From positions 1-52,778 of the forward strand of contig CAIWMA010000132.1 of assembly GCA_903913645.1 (NCBI GenBank): a DNA stretch of 52,778 bases. The letters are read 5' to 3'. A model generated the notes under the pieces. That model made no database searches, was not told where the DNA came from, and worked only from the letters and a program-made list of their open reading frames with translations. The position numbers and the translations under genes were made by a program. Positions 1-8,668 of the stretch are shown here, in pieces (position 1 is the first letter of the stretch; each line of letters begins with the position of its first letter). This DNA is from an uncultured Bacteroidales bacterium. Lineage in GTDB: Bacteria > Bacteroidota > Bacteroidia > Bacteroidales > UBA4417.

Positions 1-201
1 AAAATAAATAATAAAAATAATAGGAGCAGGCTGATCAGGCGCATAATCTTGGAAATGAATTGCAAAAGTACCTGTAAATCAATTTGTAAAAAAGTTAATA
101 CTTGTTAACAGGAACTTCCCTGCCACCAGATATGTTCGCATCCGGAAAGGTTCTGATGAAGATTTTTATTAAAAGTTTAGCACGGGAAAAGAAATAAGTG
201 C

Positions 202-678
202 TTATTTCGCTTTCGTCAACACAATACCGATTTCCTCAATCCCTACAGTTTGAATTATGGGTATCAGGTTCTCTATGCTGATCTTGCAAATGCCATTGGC
301 GGCGATATGGATGTCTTTCCAGAGAACCAATCGCGAATCTGGCATGACTCCTTTTGGTTCTGTTATCAACTTACCTTTCTCACGAACCGGGATAGATATT
401 TCGTTTATGCTCTCTTCGCTTTTTGGAGAGGTTAAAATTACATAAACCGGAAGTCTATCAGGTTTAAATTGCTCATTGCAGCGAACAACCAATGTGATAT
501 CATAGCTTTTATTCGGCTCTTTAAGAAGAATATCAAAATGTTTAATATCAAAGCGATCCCAGGTTGAGTTTTTCAATTTCAGGTATTTTTCGAAAACAGG
601 ATCCTTATCGCACGAAATGGAAGAAATTGCGAGTGCACTGAAAAGAATAATGTAGAGAAGCAGTTTTGAACTTTTCAT
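202..678 (-). CDS. hypothetical lipoprotein
   Basis: 158-aa ORF; N-terminus MKSSKLLLYIILFSALAISSISCDKD has a hydrophobic signal followed by a lipobox-like SISC. Confidence 0.7.
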   Translation of the reverse strand: MKSSKLLLYIILFSALAISSISCDKDPVFEKYLKLKNSTWDRFDIKHFDILLKEPNKSYDITLVVRCNEQFKPDRLPVYVILTSPKSEESINEISIPVREKGKLITEPKGVMPDSRLVLWKDIHIAANGICKISIENLIPIIQTVGIEEIGIVLTKAK

Positions 679-813
679 AAAGTTTGATTACTATTTTGCC
701 GAGTACCAAAACCTGGGACAGGAAATTTAAAATTACGAAACTGGATATTGAGACTTGAAACCTGAAATACTGAAACTCATCTTTTATAATTCATCACTCC
801 TATCTCATTCATC

Positions 814-1878
814 CTATTCAATCACCCCGCTCCCGAAGCAAATCCGAGAATCCTTGTCGTAGACAACGCCAAATTGCCCTGCCGCCACTCCCGATACCGG
901 AACCGATGATTGAAGCACATATTTTTCACCGGTTTTTCGAAGAATCCCTTTTGTAAAATCAGGTGTATGCCGTATTTTGAACGTAATTTCGTGATCAACT
1001 GCTTCCTCCGGCCAGGGATTTCCGCTGATAAAATGAAAGTCAGTCAATCCAATCACATCATGGTATTGCGATTCGGGATCATAGCCGTTGGAAACGAAAA
1101 TTGTGTTTTCGACTGAGTCCTTTTTCACCACAAACCACGGTCCGCCGCCCAGGTTAAGTCCTTTGCGCTGACCAATGGTATGAAACCAATACCCTTTGTG
1201 TTTACCAAGAATTTTGCCTGTTTCCAGTTCCACGATCTTGCCTTCTTTTTCGCCTATGTATTTCCGCAGAAAATCTACATAGTTCACTTTCCCAAGGAAA
1301 CATATTCCCTGGCTGTCGCGGCGGTGAGCACTTGGCATATTCTGCTTGTGAGCTATGGCACGAACCTCGCTTTTCATCATATTCCCAACCGGGAACAAAA
1401 GTTTGCTCACTTGTGAGTATGTGATCTGTGCGAGGAAATCAGTCTGGTCTTTAATAGGATCCTTGGCTGCTGTAAGCCAGGTTTTCCCGTCTTCGACCAC
1501 TGTATTGGCATAATGGCCCGTCGAGATTTTATCGAAATCTTTACCCCAGTATTTTTCAAACTCACCGAATTTGATTAACCTATTGCACATCACGTCAGGG
1601 TTTGGCGTAAGCCCTTTACGGACAGCATCGAGCGCATAAGCCATCACATTGTCCCAATATTCTTTATGTAAGGGAACAACCTCCATTTTTAAGCCGTAAT
1701 AATTTGCAAGCCAGGTTGTAAGCTCAATATCTTCTTCGGATGAGCAATCAAGGAAACCTTCATCGTCTTTCATACCAATACGGATATAAAAGATTACCGG
1801 TTCATGGCCTTGCTCCTTGAGTAGATGCAACATAACCGAACTGTCGACGCCTCCCGAAACTAATGCTGCTATATTCAA
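814..1878 (-). CDS. mnmA: tRNA-specific 2-thiouridylase MnmA
   Basis: 354 aa; N-terminal [18 protein letters not shown]-loop, [30 protein letters not shown] and [10 protein letters not shown] motifs typical of MnmA. Confidence 0.95.
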   Translation of the reverse strand: MNIAALVSGGVDSSVMLHLLKEQGHEPVIFYIRIGMKDDEGFLDCSSEEDIELTTWLANYYGLKMEVVPLHKEYWDNVMAYALDAVRKGLTPNPDVMCNRLIKFGEFEKYWGKDFDKISTGHYANTVVEDGKTWLTAAKDPIKDQTDFLAQITYSQVSKLLFPVGNMMKSEVRAIAHKQNMPSAHRRDSQGICFLGKVNYVDFLRKYIGEKEGKIVELETGKILGKHKGYWFHTIGQRKGLNLGGGPWFVVKKDSVENTIFVSNGYDPESQYHDVIGLTDFHFISGNPWPEEAVDHEITFKIRHTPDFTKGILRKTGEKYVLQSSVPVSGVAAGQFGVVYDKDSRICFGSGVIE

Positions 1879-2015
1879 TGGTTACTTATTATTAGGTGTG
1901 CAAAAATACGATTTTTTAGCGATCTGACCGGATATTAGATAGCCGAAACCACTTGTATGCTTGCTTTTTTTAATGAAATTTTGTACTTTTATAGTGCTCA
2001 ACAAATTTTCTGATT

Positions 2016-3554
2016 GTGAGACTACTTGGCGTTCACTCAAAAATTATCCTCCTGGCAGTCCTGCTGGCGCTGTATTTTTTCAGTAATTGTCAATCGCATA
2101 CCAATCCGCCAATAACCATGAAAACTCCAGATACCATACCAAGCCGTCAGCCTGCTGTGGCTGGCACTTTTTACCCTGCCGATCCGGCTGAAATTCAGCA
2201 TATGTTAAAAATGTACTTTGCCAAAGCGCCTGTTCATTCCTCCGACAGTGAAGTGATGGCGATCATTTCACCCCATGCGGGATATGTGTTTTCGGGCGAA
2301 GTGGCGGCGGCGGCTTTCAACCAGCTTGATCCTGAAAAGAAATATAAAACCATTTTTATCCTGGGAAGCAGTCACCGGAATTCATTCGCCGGAGCATCCG
2401 TTTACAGCATCGGAAATTATAGCACACCGCTTGGAATTGTGAAAAGCGATCTCGAAATCGCGCAGAAACTGGCAGCTGAAAATAAGGTCCTGGCTTTCGA
2501 TCCTCAGTATCATAAATCAGAGCATAGCATTGAAGTCCAGATCCCTTTTCTCCAATATTTTTTAAAAAAAGACTTCAAAATTGTGCCAATCCTTTTAGGT
2601 ACACAGGACCCGTCGATTTGCAAACAAATTGCAAAAGCATTAAAACCCTATTTTTTACCTGGAAATCTCTTTGTGATCAGCACTGATTTTTCGCACTATC
2701 CGGCATATAGGGATGCTATTATCACTGATCACCAGGTTGGAGATGCGATAGTGACCAACAATCCGAATAAATTTCTGAATGCTGTGGAAAGCTGTACCGG
2801 GAAAAATATTGAACACCTTGCAACGGGCTGTTGTTCGTGGCCTTCTGTATTAACCTTGATGTATCTCACCGAAGAAATGAAAGGAATTGCATTTAAAAAG
2901 GTTTTATATAAAAATTCAGGCGATTCGCAATATGGTGAAATGGACAGAGTAGTCGGATATTATGCCCTCAGCGTATTAAAGGAAAAACAGAACACGATGG
3001 CATTGTCTGATTCAGACAGGAACGTACTGCTGCAGATTGCCCGTAACACTATAAACACATATATTCAGGAAAGCCAGACTTCAACCGTTGACAGCGAATC
3101 TTTATCAACAACTTTACTTAGCAAGGCAGGTGCTTTTGTAACATTAAAAAAAGCGGGTGAACTTCGTGGTTGTATCGGTCACTTTGAAGCAGATAAACCA
3201 CTTTATAAGATTGTTCAGCAAATGGCGATTGCTGCTGCTACGCAGGATTACCGTTTCGATGCTGTAAATGCTTCTGAATTGAAGCAGGTTGACATCGAAA
3301 TTTCGGTGCTTACACCCATGCAGAAAATAAGCAATGTCAATACTATCAAACTTGGCATTGATGGCATTTATATCAGGAAAGGAAGCAGGAGTGGTACTTT
3401 TTTACCTCAGGTAGCCACCGAAACGCACTGGAACCTGGAAGAATTCCTGGGTCACTGTGCCCGTGATAAAGCCGGGATCGGATGGGAAGGATGGAAAGAT
3501 AAGGATGCTGAAATATTTGTTTACCAGGCATTTGTGTTTGGTGAAAAAGAATAG
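2016..3554 (+). CDS. AmmeMemoRadiSam system protein B (Memo-like) fused to AmmeMemoRadiSam system protein A (AMMECR1 domain), with N-terminal lipoprotein-like signal
   Basis: Memo features RQPAVAGTFYPAD, SPHAGYVFSG, LGSSHRNSFAG, STDFSHYP; then AMMECR1 features (LRGCIGHFEADKPLY, YRFDAV, DIEISVLTP). N-terminus IILLAVLLALYFFSNCQS resembles a lipobox. Confidence 0.9.
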   Translation: MRLLGVHSKIILLAVLLALYFFSNCQSHTNPPITMKTPDTIPSRQPAVAGTFYPADPAEIQHMLKMYFAKAPVHSSDSEVMAIISPHAGYVFSGEVAAAAFNQLDPEKKYKTIFILGSSHRNSFAGASVYSIGNYSTPLGIVKSDLEIAQKLAAENKVLAFDPQYHKSEHSIEVQIPFLQYFLKKDFKIVPILLGTQDPSICKQIAKALKPYFLPGNLFVISTDFSHYPAYRDAIITDHQVGDAIVTNNPNKFLNAVESCTGKNIEHLATGCCSWPSVLTLMYLTEEMKGIAFKKVLYKNSGDSQYGEMDRVVGYYALSVLKEKQNTMALSDSDRNVLLQIARNTINTYIQESQTSTVDSESLSTTLLSKAGAFVTLKKAGELRGCIGHFEADKPLYKIVQQMAIAAATQDYRFDAVNASELKQVDIEISVLTPMQKISNVNTIKLGIDGIYIRKGSRSGTFLPQVATETHWNLEEFLGHCARDKAGIGWEGWKDKDAEIFVYQAFVFGEKE

Positions 3555-3576
3555 CTATTATTTTTGAATCATAAAA

Positions 3577-6150
3577 ATGCCGGATACTCCCTATTCCATC
3601 GTAACTATCAGCACTATATGCCTGTTGTTTTATGGCTTGTCCGTCGCATTAGTAAAGTTTGAAATCATTTCCATTGCCTTTCAGCGAAAATTCTGGAACA
3701 CCTTGCTGTTGCTGGCTATAACCGTAGCTGGCAGCCTTGGATTGTTATTCGCAATTACAGTAAATTTCAAAATTGATCTTTCCATTGCCGACAGCCTCCT
3801 GGTATGGCATGTCGATTTTGGAATTGCACTTTTCCTGATTTCTGTATTTCATTTTTCATGGCATTTAAAATATTATTTGTCTGTTTTTGATAAACCTGAC
3901 AAAGCCAGCCAGGAATTTGATGATTCAATTGTCAAACCACTTTCAAATCTGCCAGGTAACAGGCCAGAGTTTAATTTAAAATGGCTTCCATTCAGCCTTG
4001 GCTTTACTGCCATGGCCACGCAGCTTATCCTGATCCGCGAGTTTTTGTCCGTTTTTAATGGAAACGAACTCGTAATTGGCATTGTACTCGCAAACTGGAT
4101 GTTACTAACAGGATTTGGAGCGCTCATGAATAGAAAAGCTAAAAATCCAGCAACTTTGCAAGGAATCATGGCAGGTTTATTCACATTGGCAATCATTCCG
4201 GTGATAACGCTTTTCCTGCTTTACCGGTTACGGAATATCGTACTTCCGGTTGGCGGTACTCCAGGCTTAGGCGAAATACTGGTTGGAACAAGCTTATTAC
4301 TGGCTCCTTTCTGCCTGCTATCAGGCTTGCTTTTCAGTGCAGTGAGCCACTATTTGTCGCATACGCTTACCGAAAATGCAATCAGCCTCACCTACGGATG
4401 GGAAACATTGGGAAGCATTGCCTCTGGCATATTATGCAGCCTTATTCTTGTTTTCATATTCGAACCATTTCAGAACCTGGCCATTATTCTTTTGCTCAAC
4501 AGCGTGATCCTTTTCCTGATTAGCAGAAAAGAGATTTTCGGGATCCGGAAAAAATTCCTCTTGTATCTTGCTGTTGCTGTTATAATTGCATTTGCTACCC
4601 TGGTTTCGGACCTGGATAAAACGGCTTTGCAATTTCTTTTCCCCGATCAGGAAATCGTTTCATTTAATGACACTCCTTATGGAAAACTTGTTGTGACAGA
4701 GAACGCAGGTCAGCTGAACATTTTTGAGAATAACACACTTCTTTTTACCACAAATAATCTAACTACGAACGAGGAAACGGTTCATTTCGCGTTGCTTCAG
4801 CGCCCGATTAATGGAAATGTCCTGCTTGTTGGCGGAGGAATATCGGGAGTGGCGGAAGAATGTTTAAAGTATCCGCTTAAGAGGCTCGACTGTTTGGAAA
4901 TCAATCCAGGGATCCAGGTAATTGGGAAATTATTCCATCTTTTGCCGAAAGATAAACGTTTTAAAATGCATATTGGTGATCCGCGCCTGCTTGTGAAAAA
5001 CATGTCGCAGGAAAAGGATCGGCTGCATTCTTTAAAGCAGCTAACAAAACAGGATATCGATACTTTTTCTTACGATGCAATTATCCTTAACCTTCCGGAG
5101 CCGTCGACTCTTCAGATCAACAGATTTTATGCGCTCGAATTTTTACAAATACTTAAATCCGTTCTCGTTGAAAACGGCATTGTTACACTCAGCCTTATCC
5201 CCACTCCTGATTATATGGGAAGCGACGCTTTAAAAGTTCAATCCACGATGTATAATACAATGAAAGAAGTTTTTCGGAATGTTTTGGTGATTCCCGGAGA
5301 GAAAAATTACTTCCTGGCGTCCGATGGAGCTTTAACTTCTGCTGTTTCATTTCTTGGTAAGAGCCGGGGAATACCGACCGAATATGTAAATGAATTTTAT
5401 CTTGATAATGTTTCGCTGAAGGAGCGTTCGGATAAAATCATGAAGCGGATTTCAGTTGAAGCACCTTTAAACCGTGACTTCGAACCGGTGGCTTGTTACA
5501 GGCAATTTAACTATTGGCTTAGTTACCCCGGAAACGCTGGTATCTATGTTGTTATTTTACCTGTTATCCTGGTATTATTATTTACCGGATTTCGTTCCGG
5601 CGGGATAACTGTGGCTTTGTTTTCAGCTGGGTTTAGTTCGTTTTCACTTGAAGTCATCCTGATATTAACTTTCCAGGTTTTATATGGCTACGTTTACGTG
5701 ATGACTGGAATATTCATTACCCTGTTTATGGCTGGACTAGCCATTGGCTTGTTTTTAACAAAGAGATTCTATAAAAGAGTTACATATCATTCGCTGATAA
5801 AACTACAGCTCACTTCTGTGTTTCTGGTCTTGGTATGCCTGGCCGGAATTTACTTTTTCAGGCTTTTTCAACTCTCAATAATATTAATGCACTTTCTTTT
5901 CAGTTTGCTTATTGTCAGCATAGCGATTGTAACAGGTACCCAGTTTCATATCACATCAGTTTTAAAAACCGGCGAAATCAATAAGGTTGCTGCTACAAAC
6001 TATTCCGCGGAACTGGCAGGTTCAGCAACAGGAGCGATAATAATTAATGCCTGGATTGTACCTTCTTTTGGTTTAATAGCTTCTCTCATAGTAGTTTCTG
6101 TTGTTAGTGTGTCGGGCATAATTCTCATGCTGCTAAAAAAGCAGGCATAA
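3577..6150 (+). CDS. large multi-TM protein with spermidine-synthase-like SAM-binding domain (fused MFS/spermidine synthase type)
   Basis: 857 aa; many hydrophobic helices at both ends; central VLLVGGGISGVAEECLKYPLKRLDCLEINPG resembles the polyamine synthase nucleotide-binding motif; 22 bp after the Memo-AMMECR1 gene. Confidence 0.75.
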   Translation: MPDTPYSIVTISTICLLFYGLSVALVKFEIISIAFQRKFWNTLLLLAITVAGSLGLLFAITVNFKIDLSIADSLLVWHVDFGIALFLISVFHFSWHLKYYLSVFDKPDKASQEFDDSIVKPLSNLPGNRPEFNLKWLPFSLGFTAMATQLILIREFLSVFNGNELVIGIVLANWMLLTGFGALMNRKAKNPATLQGIMAGLFTLAIIPVITLFLLYRLRNIVLPVGGTPGLGEILVGTSLLLAPFCLLSGLLFSAVSHYLSHTLTENAISLTYGWETLGSIASGILCSLILVFIFEPFQNLAIILLLNSVILFLISRKEIFGIRKKFLLYLAVAVIIAFATLVSDLDKTALQFLFPDQEIVSFNDTPYGKLVVTENAGQLNIFENNTLLFTTNNLTTNEETVHFALLQRPINGNVLLVGGGISGVAEECLKYPLKRLDCLEINPGIQVIGKLFHLLPKDKRFKMHIGDPRLLVKNMSQEKDRLHSLKQLTKQDIDTFSYDAIILNLPEPSTLQINRFYALEFLQILKSVLVENGIVTLSLIPTPDYMGSDALKVQSTMYNTMKEVFRNVLVIPGEKNYFLASDGALTSAVSFLGKSRGIPTEYVNEFYLDNVSLKERSDKIMKRISVEAPLNRDFEPVACYRQFNYWLSYPGNAGIYVVILPVILVLLFTGFRSGGITVALFSAGFSSFSLEVILILTFQVLYGYVYVMTGIFITLFMAGLAIGLFLTKRFYKRVTYHSLIKLQLTSVFLVLVCLAGIYFFRLFQLSIILMHFLFSLLIVSIAIVTGTQFHITSVLKTGEINKVAATNYSAELAGSATGAIIINAWIVPSFGLIASLIVVSVVSVSGIILMLLKKQA

Positions 6151-6228
6151 ATCAGTTTTTTATTTGCATAACGAACACAAAAAACTAACATATGTTGTAC
6201 TTTTGTATAAGTTTCATGCTAATCAGCG

Positions 6229-7362
6229 ATGAACAGACGGACATTTATTAGCACAGGCATTGTTTCAGCAGCCTGCCTGATTTGTAAGAACCACATACTT
6301 ATGGCTGGAATAAATGAATTTTCTCAAGTCCCTCTTGAAAGTGCCGTGTGGAAATGGAGTCGTGAGGCTTACCACTATAAAGTTACGGCACGTGGCGTTG
6401 AATGCACCAACTGCCCCAACCAATGCACGCTTAAACGCATGGAAACCAGCAAATGCCGCAACCGCATCAATGTAAAGGACAAACTTTACTCCATTGCTTA
6501 TGGCAATCCATGTGCAGTACATATCGATCCGATAGAAAAGAAGCCATTTTTCCATTTTCTTCCTGCCTCAACAGCATTTTCTATTGCAACTGCCGGGTGC
6601 AATTTCGCCTGTCTGAATTGCCAGAACTGGGAAATATCGCAGAAAAGTCCGAAAGAAACAGAGAACATGGATCTTATGCCGGCGAAGGTGATTGATGCAT
6701 GCCTGAAAAATAGTTGCGAAAGTATTGCTTATACCTATTCCGAACCTACAGTTTCCTACGAATACGTTTACGATACCGCCAGGTTAGCCCGTGCAAGCGG
6801 AATTAAAAACGTCTATAAATCAAATGGATACATTAACGAGCCACCCCTCAGGATGTTATGCAAATACCTTGATGCTGCCAATATTGACCTGAAAGGATTT
6901 ACTGAGGACACGTATCTTAAACTAAGTTCAGGAAAACTTGCACCTGTTTTACGAACGCTGCAAGTTTTAAAGGAAGAAGGCGTCTGGTTAGAGATCACAA
7001 ACCTTGTTATCCCATCGTGGACTGACAATATGAAAACCATTCGCGATATGTGTAAATGGTTAGTTTTCAATAAAATGGATGATACACCCTTGCATTTCAG
7101 CCGTTTTTCGCCTTTATATAAATTAACGCAGTTGCCCGCTACGCCATTGCTCACTTTACAAAGGGCGCGGGATACAGCTCAGAACGCAGGCATGAAGTAC
7201 GTTTACGTCGGAAACGTGCCCTGCTCAAACCTCGAGAATACCACTTGCCCGAAATGCAGAAAAACCGTTGTGGAGAGAAAAGGTTTCAGGGTAATTCAAA
7301 ACAATGTTACAGGTGGCAACTGCAGGTTTTGCGGGGAGAAAATCGCGGGAATATGGAACTGA
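6229..7362 (+). CDS. AmmeMemoRadiSam system radical SAM enzyme
   Basis: CNFACLNCQNWEIS (CxxxCxxC), CTNCPNQCTLKR and a C-terminal CPKC...CRFCGEKIAGIWN zinc-ribbon-like tail; located next to Memo/AMMECR1. Confidence 0.92.
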   Translation: MNRRTFISTGIVSAACLICKNHILMAGINEFSQVPLESAVWKWSREAYHYKVTARGVECTNCPNQCTLKRMETSKCRNRINVKDKLYSIAYGNPCAVHIDPIEKKPFFHFLPASTAFSIATAGCNFACLNCQNWEISQKSPKETENMDLMPAKVIDACLKNSCESIAYTYSEPTVSYEYVYDTARLARASGIKNVYKSNGYINEPPLRMLCKYLDAANIDLKGFTEDTYLKLSSGKLAPVLRTLQVLKEEGVWLEITNLVIPSWTDNMKTIRDMCKWLVFNKMDDTPLHFSRFSPLYKLTQLPATPLLTLQRARDTAQNAGMKYVYVGNVPCSNLENTTCPKCRKTVVERKGFRVIQNNVTGGNCRFCGEKIAGIWN

Positions 7363-7444
7363 CAGGAATAAAACAAGATATCTGATACCAAAATTTGATA
7401 TCAAAAACTATGATAGGCTAATCAAATGTAACCAGATTCCAGGC

Positions 7445-8572
7445 TTATTTCACCATTTTCCCGTTCGCCATAAGGTGAACGATATTGAACGAAGGATCTA
7501 AAATAAGAATATCGGCATCGAAACCCTCCTGAATATATCCCTTCCCGGTCAGTTTCAAAATATCGGCAGGGTTCGAAGTAGCAACCTGCAAGGCAATTTC
7601 CAATGGAATTCCATCCTCGGTAACGGCTTCTTTAATTTCCCTGAGAATAGAATCAGGCAAACCCATTTCCATCTTAATCAGTTTGCCGGTTTCGGGATCA
7701 AATCCCGGCAACGATCCACAAGCATCTGAGGTAAATGTAATATGCTTGATGGGCACACCGCTTTCGAGAAGCAGTTTTAGTGCTTTTGAAGGTTTGATTT
7801 CTTCGTCCATATAATACGGATACGAACTGGTAGTAATATCCACATACCCTTTTTTACCATATTCCTTAGCGTCTTCAAAAATATAGTCGTTCCGGTTGCA
7901 ATGCGTTGGAATAAACTGTTTGTAGCCCATTTCGCTGTTAGCCACTATATCGTGTAATGGTTTGAACGGATTGCGGGCATCACCCATATGCATATTTATG
8001 ATTCCGGCTTTACCGCCAATCATTCCGGCAACGCGGGCATGGCCGGTTAATTTTGACAATTCGTCAATAGTCGGAACCGAGGAACGATGGTCGGAAATAG
8101 CGATTTCCCCAACGCCTATTATTTCTTCGAAAAGGGTTATGTCGCGCATAATATCGCCGGCAATGTTTGGAGGTGGCACCTGGTAAGCACCGGTATACAT
8201 CCATGCCGACATACCTTTTGCTTTTATACTTTTCACTTTCATCAACACACTTTCCACGCTTCGTGTAATTCCGTCGGTTCCAAGGCAACCAATAACGGTT
8301 GTTACTCCGGCATCAATCATCATGCTAATTTCAAGTTCAGGCATACGACTAGCCGGGCCACCTTCGCCGCCACCACCGGTAATATGAACATGAGAGTCGA
8401 TCAGGCCGGGCACAAGGCTCAGCCCCTCACATTCAACCACCTTAATATCAATGTCTTGCGGCGCATCGATATGATCCTGAATAACAAGGATGGATTTTCC
8501 GCCGACAAGTATATCTTTCTTCCCGATATATTGCGGGTTGTAAACGAATGCATTCTTTATCAGAGTAAGCAT
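7445..8572 (-). CDS. iadA: isoaspartyl dipeptidase (beta-aspartyl peptidase, IadA-like amidohydrolase)
   Basis: 375 aa amidohydrolase; GLIDSHVHITGGGGEGG, TSDACGSLPGFD, VATSNPADILKL and GFDADILILD match IadA. Confidence 0.9.
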   Translation of the reverse strand: MLTLIKNAFVYNPQYIGKKDILVGGKSILVIQDHIDAPQDIDIKVVECEGLSLVPGLIDSHVHITGGGGEGGPASRMPELEISMMIDAGVTTVIGCLGTDGITRSVESVLMKVKSIKAKGMSAWMYTGAYQVPPPNIAGDIMRDITLFEEIIGVGEIAISDHRSSVPTIDELSKLTGHARVAGMIGGKAGIINMHMGDARNPFKPLHDIVANSEMGYKQFIPTHCNRNDYIFEDAKEYGKKGYVDITTSSYPYYMDEEIKPSKALKLLLESGVPIKHITFTSDACGSLPGFDPETGKLIKMEMGLPDSILREIKEAVTEDGIPLEIALQVATSNPADILKLTGKGYIQEGFDADILILDPSFNIVHLMANGKMVK

Positions 8573-8668
8573 ACAAAAAGTTTTTATAAATATTTTCTGA
8601 TAAAATTATTGATTTTTTTAATACTATTTTACTTAATTTCGTTTACTCAATTTTATTCAGTTCTTACT

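Noticed and set aside
6180-6225. TACTTTTG promoter-like -7 box upstream of the radical SAM gene
   Set aside because: Matches TAnnTTTG but no -33 TTTG at 19-23 nt; the gene may simply be co-transcribed from upstream.
8087-8668. N-terminal 194 codons of the listed ORF 8087..10633
   Set aside because: Antisense to iadA and low-complexity, His/Phe-rich text; a good signal peptide starts at ATG 8669.
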